Origin: Toxorhynchites rutilus septentrionalis
Taxonomy: Eukaryota; Arthropoda; Insecta; Diptera; Culicidae
Reading direction: 5' to 3'
Assembly: GCF_029784135.1 (NCBI RefSeq)
Contig: NC_073746.1
Coordinates: forward strand, 112,342,035 to 112,406,034
Length of the DNA stretch: 64,000 bases
Part shown: positions 45,516 through 56,270 of the stretch, piece after piece
Numbering within the stretch: the first letter of the stretch is position 1
Layout of the letters: every line of letters starts with the position of its first letter
The notes under the pieces: model-generated
What the model saw: the letters and a program-made list of their open reading frames with translations, nothing else
The model's database searches: none
Told to the model about the DNA's origin: nothing
Translations under genes and position numbers: made by a program

Positions 45516-46831
45516 TAATCACATTAAAACAATATGTAGGGTGTTCAGATTATTTAAATGCACACTTAAAATAAATACGTCAAGTGAAACCTTTTTCTAT
45601 GTTTGGCAACACCGGAAAATGAATTTATATTAAACCGTTTTTTTTGCATTTTTTCTACATTCTTGAATGGTTCAAAATGTTTCATTCAAAGTGATGATCA
45701 TTAGAAGTATCACATATTTCAGACGATTTTTGAACGTTCCTCCCAATCCCTGCATGTTACTTTAATTACAAACATGAATTCTTCCACTGCAGGTTATTTT
45801 TGGACAAAGTAGTGCTTCAAAATCTTCCACCACAATTTTTTGCGCAATACCCGACTTGTTGAACACTATGGAAAAATAGTTCTCACATCTTCAAAATGAC
45901 AAGCGCTTCTCAGATTGATTCGATATTAATTTACCGTTAACTTAATATATCTCTATGCAAATATTACCAAAACACAGCTGCTGCGAATACTTTTTAATTA
46001 AAACAACACTTTCAATCTGTATGCTTTTAAGCGGCGTAAATGTTTCAAACCGCACATTAATCACCATTTAACTGCTCGAAATAAATCAGCTCTATCATCA
46101 AACGGCCCGAGCGAATCAATTTCCCGACCGGCAGCTATTATTATTGAACCTCAGCAGCTTGTTTCACATTTCAATTCACCCCCAATCAAATGCATCATCT
46201 CTCTTTGAAGTCAAATTGATGCATTCGTATAAATCGTGTTCTGGTACGACTATCGAAATAAAATATTGCCATTCTTCATAACGTCAGTGCACTGATCCAC
46301 TCGGATCCTATCCGCAATGAGTATAGCAATGGAAGTTTTGATTGAGCCAAACAAATTAGGCAACATTCAAACTAACCATTACAGAGGAAATTGATTACTG
46401 TTCTGTTATTGCACCGATGCTCGGTTTATCCGCCCGGTGCATTTCTTGTTTTGTTGAAGCGCTTCTGCTAGTGGAAGGTTTTGTGTATTGCTTAAGTTTG
46501 GGAAAACTTTCAAGGAGGACCCTTCTTGATTTCAGTATTGTTTGAAGCTGGAGTGCAGTTTGGTGTGATCGAGTGGAAAACTTAGCCATTTTGGGGTTGA
46601 CGAATCGGGTCAGGAGAAGACCGATTGAAAAAGGACATTCCTTTCTGCTGTTGTGTGTTTTAGTTGGAAGAGAAAATTTCAATCTAAACGACAAATGGGG
46701 AGCGTGTTTCAACGTGGTGAGAAGTTCATTGGCACCGACAGTCGAAAACGATACAAATGGATCGTAGAATCAATGAATCAAATGACAACGAGATTGAGTT
46801 ATATCCGTACCAAAAAACAGCTTATAGTAAG
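45516..46831. other. No gene recognised
   Basis: Complex but unassigned sequence. Minus-strand frame 46395-46712 and plus-strand frames near 46573-47030 lack domain signatures. Confidence 0.4.
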
Positions 46832-46965
46832 GGGCTGTCCACATACCACGTGGACAAAAAAAGTACGATTTCAGACACCTCCCTCCTCCTCCGTGGACAA
46901 GTATGGACATTTTCTGTACTCCTCCCCCTATTGTCCACGTGGACATTTCTCCATTTCTTGGAAAA
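46832..46965. repeat. Small repeat G with CACGTGG palindromes, copy 1
   Basis: GGGGCTGTCCACATACCACG, CCACCGTGGACAAG-like, TATGGACATTTTCTGTA and TTGTCCACGTGGACA occur in order. A second copy at 52206-52320 shares CCCCCTCCCCCTCACCGTGG, CGTGGACATTTTCGTAA and GTTGTCCACGTGG. It looks like a decayed short inverted-repeat element. Confidence 0.5.
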
Positions 46966-46967
46966 AA

Positions 46968-47150
46968 ACAGGAAGTGGGTTATATCTATGGTATAACCGC
47001 AAGGGTGACGTAGGACTATCGTTGATTTAGAAATCATTTGTTTGAAGTTGAATCTAAATCCATTCTGAATGAATGAATAAATGAATACTTGGGGGACTTC
47101 GAAAACGAGAGCGTTACGTTGGAGGCACAAGGTTTTATGCATCCAATATA
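46968..47150 (-). mobile_element. Family E Helentron-like element, copy E2, 3' end
   Basis: GGAAGTGGGTTATATC / GGTATAACC hairpin (46978-46998), then GCAAGGGTGACGTAGGACTATC and GAATGAATGAATAAATGAAT, parallel to E1 at 18062. The body continues to about 47150, where a TA-flanked MITE interrupts, and probably resumes at 47897. Confidence 0.55.
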
Positions 47151-47894
47151 CTGCCGTTCTACGCATAGTTGTCCCATGTTCCAAAATCAGCAACTAAGAA
47201 AAACGCAATCAAAGTTTTCTCGCATATTTGTCTACCAAAAGTTTTAAGCATTTCAATTTAGCAGTACACCGGGTTTTTTATAAGCATTATACTATTGTTC
47301 AATGAAATGTGATGAGATCCTCTCACTGAATCAATTAAGCTTGATTACGGGATTAAAAATTCATGGTGGGACTGTTATGCCTAGAATATCAACATGGGAC
47401 AATTGAACTTGATGTTGTTCTTTGGTATATTGGGAACAAATAATATTTTTTTGTGTTTTTTCGAAAGATTATGCTTAGAAACATCGTTTTATGAAGAAAT
47501 GAGTGATCTGCAACACCTTCGCAGAATATAAATCTCATTGTTATTAGGCATTCGCTAGCAAGGTGTACACGTGTTCTGTTAAAATTTTTCTTATTTGTTT
47601 GAGAATTAGTTCGTTCTTCCAAACCAAAAAATTAGGCCTACTGAAAGCGTGACATCAAATTCTTGTACTTGAACCGCCTTATTCGATATGGATCTACAAA
47701 AAATACATGGTGGGACAGTTATGAATAGAATATCAACATGGGACAATTGAACTTGATGTTGTTTTTTTTAAAGTTGGGAATAAACTACATGTTTTTTGTG
47801 TTTTTCCATAAAATTATGCATAAAAACAACGTTTTATGAAGAAAAGTGGAAATCGTCAAAAAGTAACATGGGACAACTATGCGTCGAACGGCAG
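47151..47894. mobile_element. TA-flanked inverted-repeat element, 744 bp
   Basis: The left end CTGCCGTTCTACGCATAGTT continues GTCCCATGTT; the right end is its complement with one change (TCTACG against TCGACG) over 30 bp. TA lies at 47149-47150 and 47895-47896. Inside are two direct copies of a block with AGAATATCAACATGGGACAA and TTGAACTTGATGTTG (about 47360 and 47705). No transposase frame. It is likely a non-autonomous Tc1/mariner-superfamily element. Confidence 0.8.
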
Positions 47895-47904
47895 TATAGG
47901 ATAC

Positions 47905-49390
47905 GAAAAACCTTGTTCTGAAGAATAATCTTCAGAAGCTTTCATGCTAACTGTACTTGATTGACAAATCACAAACCCAAATGTATTATATGGATATTTT
48001 ATGGATTGAAAACATTAAAATAAACTCTTTCGCTTGAATGTAATTTTCAATTCCAAGGGGAACTGGCAGATTATTTTCCAGCAACGATTATATATTTCCA
48101 CATTTTCCTCGATACTGGAAGCCCACCAGTGGTTAATGCCAACTCGATAACTCGATAATAGCACTTGATTGAAACATATTTGGTCACAGTGTTACATGGA
48201 TAGAAAACATTCAAATAAACTCTTTCACATGAATGTATTTTTAAATTCCCAGAGGAACTGGCAGATTATTTTCCGGATCTTTCTCGATGCTGAATGGGAT
48301 CCAAACGGAAAGAATTCCGTGCGTGTATGTGTGTGTGTGTAGCGGCTGTTTCGATGGTCACCTTCTCTTCTCCTGAAGGATCGGCTTCTCTGTGCTCCCT
48401 CACAGTTTCAAACAAACTGCTTGCGTTTCAGGGCAGATCTCGATCCATCGCTGTCCAGCACCCTCAGCAACAATGTTGTCTTGTCGATGTCCTCACGAAA
48501 AATGAATGCGTCTCACCACCAGAATATCGCTTAAGTATGCTTTTTGTGCGTGATTGAATCGAGAGAAGGCGTGGTTTACGATGGCAATTTGGAAGGCAAA
48601 CTAGAGGGGAATGAACTCTCTGAGCTCGGAACTTTCGGCGACTGAGCAATAATCGATTGCGGGCGCATACAATATTGGATACGGAAATATCCTACTGATG
48701 GGGAAGAATAATCTTCTGAAGCTATCCTGTTAATTGCGATTGATTGAAAAACCACAAAACCAAATGTATTTGGTCACAGTGTTACATGGAAAGAAAACAT
48801 TCAAATAAACTCTTTAACATGAATATATTTTGAAAATTCCCAAAGGAACTGGCAGATTATTTTCAGTAACGATTAGATATTTCCACATTTTCCTCGATAC
48901 TGGAAGCCCACCAGTGAGTTAAAAAATAAAACTAATTTTATTTTGACGAGAGCGAGGCTCTTCGTTTATTGAACACTAAAAAGGGACTGGTCATTATATC
49001 TATGCTAGAGTCTTACAAAGCCTGGCTCTAGCATTATCTCATTTTTACACATTATCTCGTCTCGTTCTTATCGCATCTCTTTCGTTATCTCGGGTCGTTA
49101 TTCCAGGATGCGTGCTGACGGAATGGTACAGCACCGATTGCTGCACTGTGTGTTAACTAGTGGTTAATGCCAACTCGATAACCACCTGTTAATAGCACTT
49201 GATTGAAATATATTTGGTCATAGTGTTACATGGATAGAAAACATTCAATTAAACTCTTTCACATGAATATATTTTGAAAATTCTCAAAGGAACTGGCAGA
49301 TTATTTTCCAGCAATGATTAGATCTTTCCGGAACTTTCTCGATGCTGAATGGCATCCTCAATTCTTCGAACAGCTTTAGGGAACAACAAC
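47905..49390 (+). repeat. Segmental direct repeats with solo LTR inserted
   Basis: The block TTTGGTCACAGTGTTACATG, AACATTCAAATAAACTCTTT, GGAACTGGCAGATTATTTTC, TTTCCACATTTTCCTCGATAC occurs in whole or part at about 47905-48140, 48140-48300, 48690-48916 and 49163-49345. It is a local tandem/segmental duplication, perhaps part of E2. At 48294-48640 a less AT-rich stretch lies between copies, with no recognised gene. Confidence 0.65.
48917..49158 (-). mobile_element. Solo LTR, 242 bp, Ty3/gypsy-type ends
   Basis: The ends are AGTTAA...TTAACT, with a 4-bp target duplication AGTG at 48913-48916 and 49159-49162. On the minus strand it starts AGTTAACACACAGTGC and contains an AATAAACGAAGAGC polyadenylation-type signal about 60 bp before its end. 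Ends of AGTTA/TAACT type with 4-bp duplications are typical of gypsy/mdg-group elements. The duplicated host block (CCACCAGTG / GGTTAATGCC) is continuous once it is removed. Confidence 0.8.
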
Positions 49391-49469
49391 TCGTGAAGCT
49401 ATTTGTTTTGCTGTTTGTTTTCTTCCAAATTTCAATTACCATGTGATCACGTTATGAAACTTAATATTA
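49391..49469. other. Short spacer before mariner
   Basis: No feature; ends in the TA target at 49468-49469. Confidence 0.4.
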
Positions 49470-49650
49470 GGCTGTCAAAAAAGTCCTGCGGTATTTCCTC
49501 GAGGTGACGTCGTAAGCGCGTAGTTCTAGTTGTATTCATTGTATCGAGTCATACTATAGCTTGTTGGAAAGGTATTTTTGCGCGCTATAATATTGTCCTT
49601 GACTGTGTTTTGTTTGGTAATGTCGTTCGTGAGTTATAGTGTCGCAAATA

Positions 49651-50816
49651 TGGAGCAAAATAAAGAGAAAATCCGACATATTTTACAGTACTACTATGAC
49701 AAAGGCAAAAATGCATCTCAAGCTGCCAATGAAATTTGTGCAGTTTATGGACCCGATACAGTTTCCATTTCCACCGCACAACGATGGTTTCAACGTTTTC
49801 GTTCTGGTGTAGAGGTCGTCGAAGATGCGCCACGCTCCGGAAGGCCTGTCGTCGAAAATTGCGACAAAATCGCTGAATTAGCCGAGAAAGACCGGCATAG
49901 TAGCAGCCGTAGCATCGGTCAAGAGCTGGGGATAAGTCATCAAACCGTTATTAACCATTCGAAGAAGCTTGGATTCACAAAGAAGCTCGATGTATGGGTG
50001 CCACACACGTTGACGCAAAAAACATCTTTGGCCGTATCGACGCATGTGAATCGCTGCTTTTTTTTTTATTAATTCGTTTATTTTTACAGGCTCAGTTACT
50101 TAAGTTTAAAGGAGCCGAATTCTTAAATATAATTTAAAACTATATATATAAACAATTTTTCTTACATCTATGGTTAGTAAGGTGGAAAGTGAATCGCTGC
50201 TGAATCGCAACAAAATCGACCCGTTTCTGAAGCGGATGGTGGCTGGCGATGAAAAGTGGGTCACTTACGACAACGTGAAGCGCAAACGGTCGTGGTCTAA
50301 GCCCGCTGAAGCGGCTCAGACGGTGGCCAAGCCCTCATTAACGGCTAGGAAGGTTCTGCTGTGTGTTTGGTGGGATTGTCAAGGAATAATCTATTATGAG
50401 CTACTTCCCTTTGGCCAAACGCTCAATTCAGACCTGTACTGCCAACAACTGGACCGTTTGAAGGTAGCACTCATGAAGAAGAGGCCATCTTTGATAAACA
50501 GAGGCCGCATTGTCTTCCATCAGGACAACGCCAGGCCACACACTTCTTTGGTGACGCGCCAGAAGCTCCGGGAGCTCGGATGCGAGGTTCTTTTGCATCC
50601 GCCGTATAGTCCGGACCTTGCACCAAGTGACTACCACCTGTTTTTGTCCATGGCGAACAAGCTAGGTAGTCAGAAGTTAGCCACAAAAAGAGGCCTGTGA
50701 AAATTGGCTATCCGAGTTTTTTGCCAATAAGGAAGCGAGCTTCTATAACAGGGGTATTATGAAGTTGGCATCTCGTTGGGAACAAGTCATCGAACAAAAC
50801 GGCGCATATTTGACTT
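49651..50816 (+). pseudogene. Mariner transposase, D34D, disrupted
   Basis: The N-terminus MEQNKEKIRHILQYYYDKG starts at 49651, in frame within a longer open frame, and leads into helix-turn-helix segments (NASQAANEIC, SISTAQRWFQRFRSG). A LINE tail interrupts after VNRC/ESL. Downstream are the catalytic residues: Asp in AGDEKWV, Asp in HQDNARPH, Asp in APSDYHLF, the last two 34 residues apart. At about 50690 a one-base change shifts the frame (KRGL then stop). The normal C-terminus (ANKEASFYNRGIMKLASRW...) is readable in another frame to a stop at 50816. Function is lost. Confidence 0.88.
50059..50188 (-). mobile_element. 5'-truncated LINE tail inserted in the mariner
   Basis: Target duplication GTGAATCGCTGCT at 50046-50058 and 50189-50201. 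The insert has a T-run on the left, so it is on the minus strand. Its 3' end reads ACTGAGCCTGTAAAAATAAA then poly(A). The TGAGCCT word matches the I-clade LINE tail at about 5083. Confidence 0.85.
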
Positions 50817-50891
50817 AAAACAGATGATTGTAACTAATTTTATGAATAAATGAAAATTCAAAAAAAATACCGCAGGACTTTTTTGAAAGCC

Positions 50892-51408
50892 TAATATTTA
50901 CTTTATAGCAAAACATCACATGTGGATCTAATCTCAGACATTTTCTAGCTGCAAGCGCAAGCTGTCTGAACTGTGAGTTTTCAAAAGAATCAGACAATGA
51001 AATCAAGTGCTTCGTAATTGGAATACAGTGATTGCAAATCATAACATATATAAAGATATAAACATGTTGTGTTGTGCTATGTAGTTCAACTCCAAAATTA
51101 CCGATCAAACTAATAGATGTAAGTCAGCGCCTAATAACTGATGCCGTTCAATGCCCTAGACTAATGAAGGAGAGCTTTGATAACTGCTAACTGCTACTTG
51201 CCTAACTATTTTATAGCTTTTAGTACATTATTATGTTTAATCACAATTAAACCGTTTAACTTAAAATTTTTTGTTCTACTTATTTTATTTTCTATGCGCA
51301 CAGTTTTGTTCCACAATCCTTCGTCATTCTTCATGCAACTTGCAGAATTCATCATCGCAGAACTTCTTTGTTTTCTCGTCAAAAAACTGTGTCCAATGAG
51401 TCGAAATT
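50892..51408. other. No gene recognised
   Basis: AT-rich spacer. Confidence 0.4.
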
Positions 51409-51640
51409 CTTTTTTTTATCCCATTTGTTCATTTATTTAGGCTCATTAGCATTTTATCGTGTACACGTCACATGTTTTTGTCGAATATTTAAATAGTGCA
51501 TTATACATTTGTCATATGAGGCGTAAGAGTATTCCTTTTATACCATTGCATATGGTACATTACACAATAGCCATCAAGGCGTAAGAGTATTCTATCCGTT
51601 CTTCCATTGTCCAGTTAGAAAACCGGACAGCGAAGACATT
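51409..51640 (-). mobile_element. SINE, 5' truncated, related to 31661-32142
   Basis: T-run at 51410-51418. The minus strand shows CGCTGTCCGGTTTTCTAAC, ACTCTTACGCCT twice, GTGTACACGATAAAATGC and TAATGAGCCTAAATAAATG, the order of the 3' half of the 482-bp SINE. The tRNA-like head is absent. Confidence 0.7.
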
Positions 51641-52205
51641 TGATATTATCATTATCATATCGATCTTATTTTGACCGTGCATCGATCTCCATCGCTGATA
51701 ATTGAAAAATTGAAAAGAAAATATAAAAATTCAACGTAGTAGAGCATCGCTGCTGGGAAGACTTCTCTAAAGATAGGTCCGCGTGAATGAATTTGTTGTT
51801 CCAGTTTTTGAATAACATAAACGAAGCGGTTTTTACATTGAGAGCGGAAACTGAATCGAAACATCGAAAAACAATGTCGTATATTTTTAATATAACAACA
51901 TTCCAGCATGCTTTGGTGGCATCTGAATTCTGCCAATATCGTCTGAATAGCGTTCCAGTGCTCATCGATAATGATAACGCAAGATTTTTAAAAATCAATA
52001 AAAATAATTTGATCGCTCTCAGCTCATGTGCGATACTCTCTGAATACAAATTGAAGCAAAGAATTTCAACGATACGCATAAATATGGAATTTCCACCGCG
52101 CACTACTATCAGACAGCAGAAATACGGACATTTTTTTTGCAATGCAGAATATTTTCCCTATATTGTTGAATACAGATATATATTTATTTTTTTTTTCAAA
52201 ATATT
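51641..52205. other. No gene recognised
   Basis: Overlapping frames on both strands (51655-52233) have no domain; none is called. Confidence 0.4.
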
Positions 52206-52320
52206 TATTAGTGTCCACGTGGATGTAATCTAAACCCCCTCCCCCTCACCGTGGGCAAACGTGGACATTTTCGTAACCCCTACCCTCCCCCTGAAGTTGT
52301 CCACGTGGTATGTAATAAAC
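52206..52320. repeat. Small repeat G, copy 2
   Basis: GTGTCCACGTGGATGTAATC at the left and GTTGTCCACGTGGTATGTAAT at the right face each other around C-rich blocks shared with 46832-46965. Probably a short inverted-repeat MITE. Confidence 0.5.
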
Positions 52321-53835
52321 CATTTTGCTGTTGTGTATGTTTGAATTACCTTTCTGACAAACAACTCTTCCTTGTTTTGCGGCCTCTGGAATGAGATGAA
52401 AAATAGGTACATTTCATTAAATTTCAATAATCTGTCAAAAACAATACGCAATTGAAAGAATTTATCCACGAGGAACTCATCACTAAACGCTGCTCAGAAT
52501 GTTTCCAACTGATAACCATAATTGATAATTGATAGTTAATACATGTTTACAAAAGTGTTCAAGTGGCGGAAATAACGAGATCGGCAATCAACGACAACAG
52601 ATGGTTGCCTGGACGAGTTAATGGAATGTCAAGAGTTGTGTTCGTTGTTGACGATCTGAACTTCCAAAGAAGAATCTTCGCGCAGTAGACGCAGCTGATT
52701 AGCAATGCAAAGTGGACTTTCGCTATTTTACATTTTTGGGCTGCTTCGTGGAAATCGGCTTCGAATATTTCCTTCGGGTGGAAAGCTCTAGTACGGAGCC
52801 CTTTCATTAAAGCCATTAAAGGTTCTAATCTTCAGCGCTTTTTCCCCAATTTTCTGGTGCGACGCCGAAAGGGCCGTTAACGATTTTTTCATTGCCATGG
52901 AGGGGGGATCCGAGTGGGATTGGGGTGTAATGAAGAGGTGAAAATAAACGACTTTTCAAGTGGTTCGTGACGAGCAACTGTTACTCTGCAAACTCCCGCA
53001 GCCGTTTTACTACCGTGTAAGCTTCCGCCGCCCGTTGTAAATTTATGAACATCAATTTGATTTAGGATATCATAATTTGAGCTAAATTATCCGTCACAAC
53101 AACCATTTCGTTCGAGCCGTGTTTTAAAGCATGCGATATCCACATCTTGAATACAAATTACTATCATCTGCATCTGATTCAAACGCAACATCGTAAAAAT
53201 CCCCCAATCCTTGGAGAATATTCACTATCATTTCGCTGGCACCGTGCTCCTTCTACTCGAAGCGACGGTTTTGCGATGGAGTGTAAAACACATACTTCCC
53301 AAAGGGCAAACGAAGGTGTAATAAATTCTGCGCAAATGGTGGTTTTCAATTTTCTCGAGATTTCGCTGCTGCTCTAGGAATTTATCCGCACCGCTTCACT
53401 GAAGAGCTCAGAGCTGTGCCACATATAATCTTATCTCGTGCTCCTTATCACATATACCTATTCCCATCAGCGGAGGAGCACTATGCCAGGGTGAACACAT
53501 TGTTTCGGGGAGATTTGTGTTGAATTACTGTCAGTAATGAGACTTCATTATTATACTTACGTTCAAACTTTTCGAGATAACGAGTTGATCCAAGTTTTAA
53601 TGTTTTGCGAAAAACCACCAAAAACAATGTTCATAGTTATTATCGACAATGGCGCCCGGATATGGTGTGCTTATTATCTTCCCCTGCGAGTCAACGGAAA
53701 GCACAATTCACGTCATAATCAATCTTATTTCCGGTAACTCCATGTTCTATCGATACCATTGAATAGCATCATAACAAATCGTGCGATCGCGAAGAATCTA
53801 ACTTAATAAACACAACTTGTTGGTTAAAACAGTAC
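52321..53835. other. No gene recognised
   Basis: About 1.5 kb of unassigned sequence, relatively GC-rich at 52800-53400, with no repeat family or conserved domain seen. It may be unique intronic or intergenic sequence. Confidence 0.4.
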
Positions 53836-54419
53836 CACCAAAGGGAATTGGTTTCCCAGAGTTTCAACGAAGGCCTGGCTTGAAGGGTTAGATCTTGACA
53901 GAAATGTTATTAGAACTATGTCCAGATTGATGTCCGGTCATTCCGCGCTAAATGCGCATCTCTTCCGCATAGGTCTTGCTACTAACAATTTATGCAATTG
54001 TGGTCAAGGATATCATGACATCGAGCACGTTGTTTGGTCGTGTAATGAATTTTGCAATGAAAGAATCACTGGTTGCCGATTCAGAGGCTCAAGGATTCAC
54101 GCATGCCAGTTTGCGATATCTTAGCTACTCGCGACCCTAATTTTATGTTCCCCATATATATCTTCCTAAGAAGCGCTAATATTATTATTTAGGTCACATC
54201 TCCTACTCCCACTTCTCCATTCTCTCTTCTTTTCCTATTACATAAGCAGAACTTAGTACCCGTTGAGATAAGACCATTACAATAGTTATTAACATAGCAA
54301 GGTGACACTCACTACCAAAGGAATAAATTATATTTTTTTATATTGTTCTGTAGTTTTAGCTAATTAGACTTAAGTTAATGATTATGTAGCTATAATGTAT
54401 TCAAATAGTTTAAAAATGT
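53836..54419 (+). pseudogene. I-clade LINE, 3' fragment
   Basis: The peptide TKAWLEGLDLDRNVIRTMSR, HLFRIGLATNNLCNCGQGYH, DIEHVVWSC parallels the C-terminus of the LINE at 4663-5016 (FKGLNVGRDFIRVISR, NNLCDCGNGYHDIEHVVWSC). After 54060 the frame decays with several stops. Everything upstream of the C-terminal zinc region is missing, as expected of 5' truncation. Confidence 0.8.
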
Positions 54420-54768
54420 TGTTACGGATCGCCACGGATTCGACAAAGAGGAACACACATCGATTTAATTTCAAATCACTTTATTTACAAAACTACAAAA
54501 AATACACTAAACACTTGAACATCCGCGACACATCCTGGATCCGCACCTGGAAAAGGGATCAGAAAGTAATTTGAATATAAAATAATACTTATTGTCACTT
54601 ACCTTTTTATCTGGAACAATAACCTGCAACAATATAAATATTGTTTTATTAATCTAAATGCATAACAATAAGTACTTACCCGCTTCATCGGGAACATTCG
54701 AGATTGCACATAATGCTCACAACGAGCATTCACAGGAAACGCAAACACCCATCACAACAATAACATTG
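54420..54768 (-). mobile_element. Possible LTR with two intron-like segments
   Basis: Read on the minus strand it starts TGTTATTG and ends CCGTAACA, has AATAAAGTG about 65 bp before its end, and contains two donor/acceptor pairs: GGTAAGTAC...TTGTTGCAG and GGTAAGTGAC...CTTTTCCAG. These features fit an LTR or the 3' end of a transcribed host gene. No target duplication was found, and the dead mariner begins at its right edge. The identity is uncertain. Confidence 0.3.
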
Positions 54769-54772
54769 CACA

Positions 54773-55930
54773 GGGTTTTCCATTTCGGGCTTCCGAAAGT
54801 ATACAGCCCTGCGCTGACAACCGTTTGACATAGCTGTCAACCAAAGCGTCATATCGTTAGTTGGATGTCTGCCATTTTACAATATGGATCGTTTTAGCAT
54901 CGCACAACGTGTTAATTTTGTTAAATTATACTATAAAAATGATCAAAAACCGGCAAATGTTTTTCGAACATTACGGACGGATTTTGGTCGTCATGGACGG
55001 CCTACAGAGCACATCGCTCATCGCTAATGTAGTGCGTAAATTCGAACAAACTGGATCCGTAGCGGATATTGTGAAACCTGTGCATCATCGTAATGTGCGT
55101 AATGTGCCGAAAATATTGCTGCTGTTGCTGCCAGTGTGGAGGATGACCCGAATGTTTCGATTCCACGGCGGGCTCAGCAATTGGCAGCAATGTCATTGTG
55201 GCGAATTTTGCATTTGGACTTGCATCTACATCCATATAAAGTCCAACTGGTACAAAAATTAGAGCGTGGTGACCATGGAATGCGTCGGGCATACGTCGAT
55301 TGGGTGAACGAACGACAGCAGCAAAATGCTGAATTTTCGCATCAAATTTTCTTCAGCGATGAGGCACATTTCGAGCTCGGTGGCTATGTGAACACCCAAA
55401 ATTTCCGTATATGGGGCTCAGAAAATCCACACGTGATTGTTGAGAGGCCATTGCCACCGCCCAAAGTCACTGTTTGGTGCGATTTATGGTCTGGTGGAGT
55501 CATCGGGCTGTATTTCTTTGAAAATGAGGACGGCGAGACGGTAACTGTGAATGGTGAGCGCTATGGCCGCATGTTAACCGTTTTTTTGCCACAAATTGAA
55601 GATATGGATACGGATGACATGTGGTTTCAGCAGGACGGCGCCATGTGCCACACAACACGACCGAACATGGCCATATTGCGAACGAAATTTGAGGGACGCA
55701 TAATTTCGCGTTTTGGTGATGACAATTAGCCGTCCAGATCATGCGATTTGAACCCGCTAGACTTTTTTTTGTGGGGTTATGCGAAAGACAGAGTCTATGC
55801 CAATTCTCCGCAAACTCTTGAACATTTGGAAGACAACATTGACAACTGAAATTCACATGGTGAAGTGAACTGTTTGGTCGGTCGAAGTATCAAAGGTGTC
55901 GGGAAGTGTTCAAGCCCAGTTTCGAATCCA
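54773..55930 (+). mobile_element. Mariner-type element, DD41D (rosa-like), right end lost
   Basis: The left end is CAGGGTTTTCCATTTCGGGC, with a near complement TTTCGGAAGCCCG-type inversion just inside. The body carries a broken transposase. No matching right terminus (GGAAAACCCTG) is seen before the MITE at 55959, so the right end is truncated; 55930 is approximate. Confidence 0.65.
54884..55850 (+). pseudogene. DD41D transposase, disrupted
   Basis: ATG at 54884 gives MDRFSIAQRVNFVKLYYKN, a helix-turn-helix start, then FRTLRTDFGRHGRPTEH and a stop at about 55025. Another frame continues VVRKFEQTGSVADIVKPVHH. The frame from 55136 holds VEDDPNVSIPRRAQQL-type sequence and the catalytic core: FFSDEAHFELGGYVN (Asp 1), WFQQDGAMCH (Asp 2), and CDLNPLDFFLWGY (Asp 3, 41 residues after Asp 2). 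A tryptophan codon is changed to TAG at about 55727. At least two shifts and one stop make it non-functional. Confidence 0.85.
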
Positions 55931-55958
55931 CAGTTGTAGATTTTCATCCGTAACAAAT

Positions 55959-56207
55959 GGTCGGTGTTAAGTCAGAGCGGACCAAGTCGCAAAATCAAAA
56001 ACTTCGAGTTAGTGATTGTATTAGGTTAAACATTTTGTAAGCTACATTTCACGTTGATCAGATTTGGAAAATCACGCGTACAGCATGAATAACTTATCGA
56101 AATTGTTTTGAACGCTCAATGAAAGCCCTTTCTAGCACCAAACTTCAAACTAGTTTCTCTCAAAATCATAAAATTGTCACATGGCCCGGTCTGACTTAAC
56201 ACCGACC
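55959..56207. mobile_element. MITE, 249 bp, GGTCGGTGTTAAGTCAGA ends
   Basis: Left end GGTCGGTGTTAAGTCAGAGC, right end the complement of GGTCGGTGTTAAGTCAGACC. AAAT flanks both sides (55955-55958, 56208-56211), a possible 4-bp duplication. Non-coding. The superfamily is unclear. Confidence 0.7.
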
Positions 56208-56211
56208 AAAT

Positions 56212-56270
56212 GTACTGCTTGATGATGGCTCTTTATCCACTTGAGCCTAATAAAATAAATAAAGGAAAAA
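56212..56270 (+). mobile_element. SINE/LINE tail fragment
   Basis: CTTGATGATGGCTC...CACTTGAGCCTAATAAAATA and an A-rich end match the 3' end of the 482-bp SINE (TGATGAGCCTAATAAATAAA). Only about 60 bp remain. Confidence 0.55.

Larger units (their letters stand above)
49470..50891 (+). mobile_element. Mariner transposon, D34D type, with LINE tail insertion
   Basis: Inverted ends GGCTGTCAAAAAAGTCCTGC and the complement of GGCTTTCAAAAAAGTCCTGC, extended to about 30 bp, with TA at 49468-49469 and 50892-50893. Without the 143-bp insertion plus duplication the element is about 1.28 kb, the normal mariner length. The transposase is broken. Confidence 0.88.

Noticed and set aside
46832..46965. Regulatory E-box cluster (CACGTG)
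   Set aside because: The CACGTGG words are part of a dispersed repeat also found at 52206, so they are repeat sequence first.
55002..55856. Minus-strand frames across the DD41D mariner
   Set aside because: Antisense to the recognisable transposase remnant.
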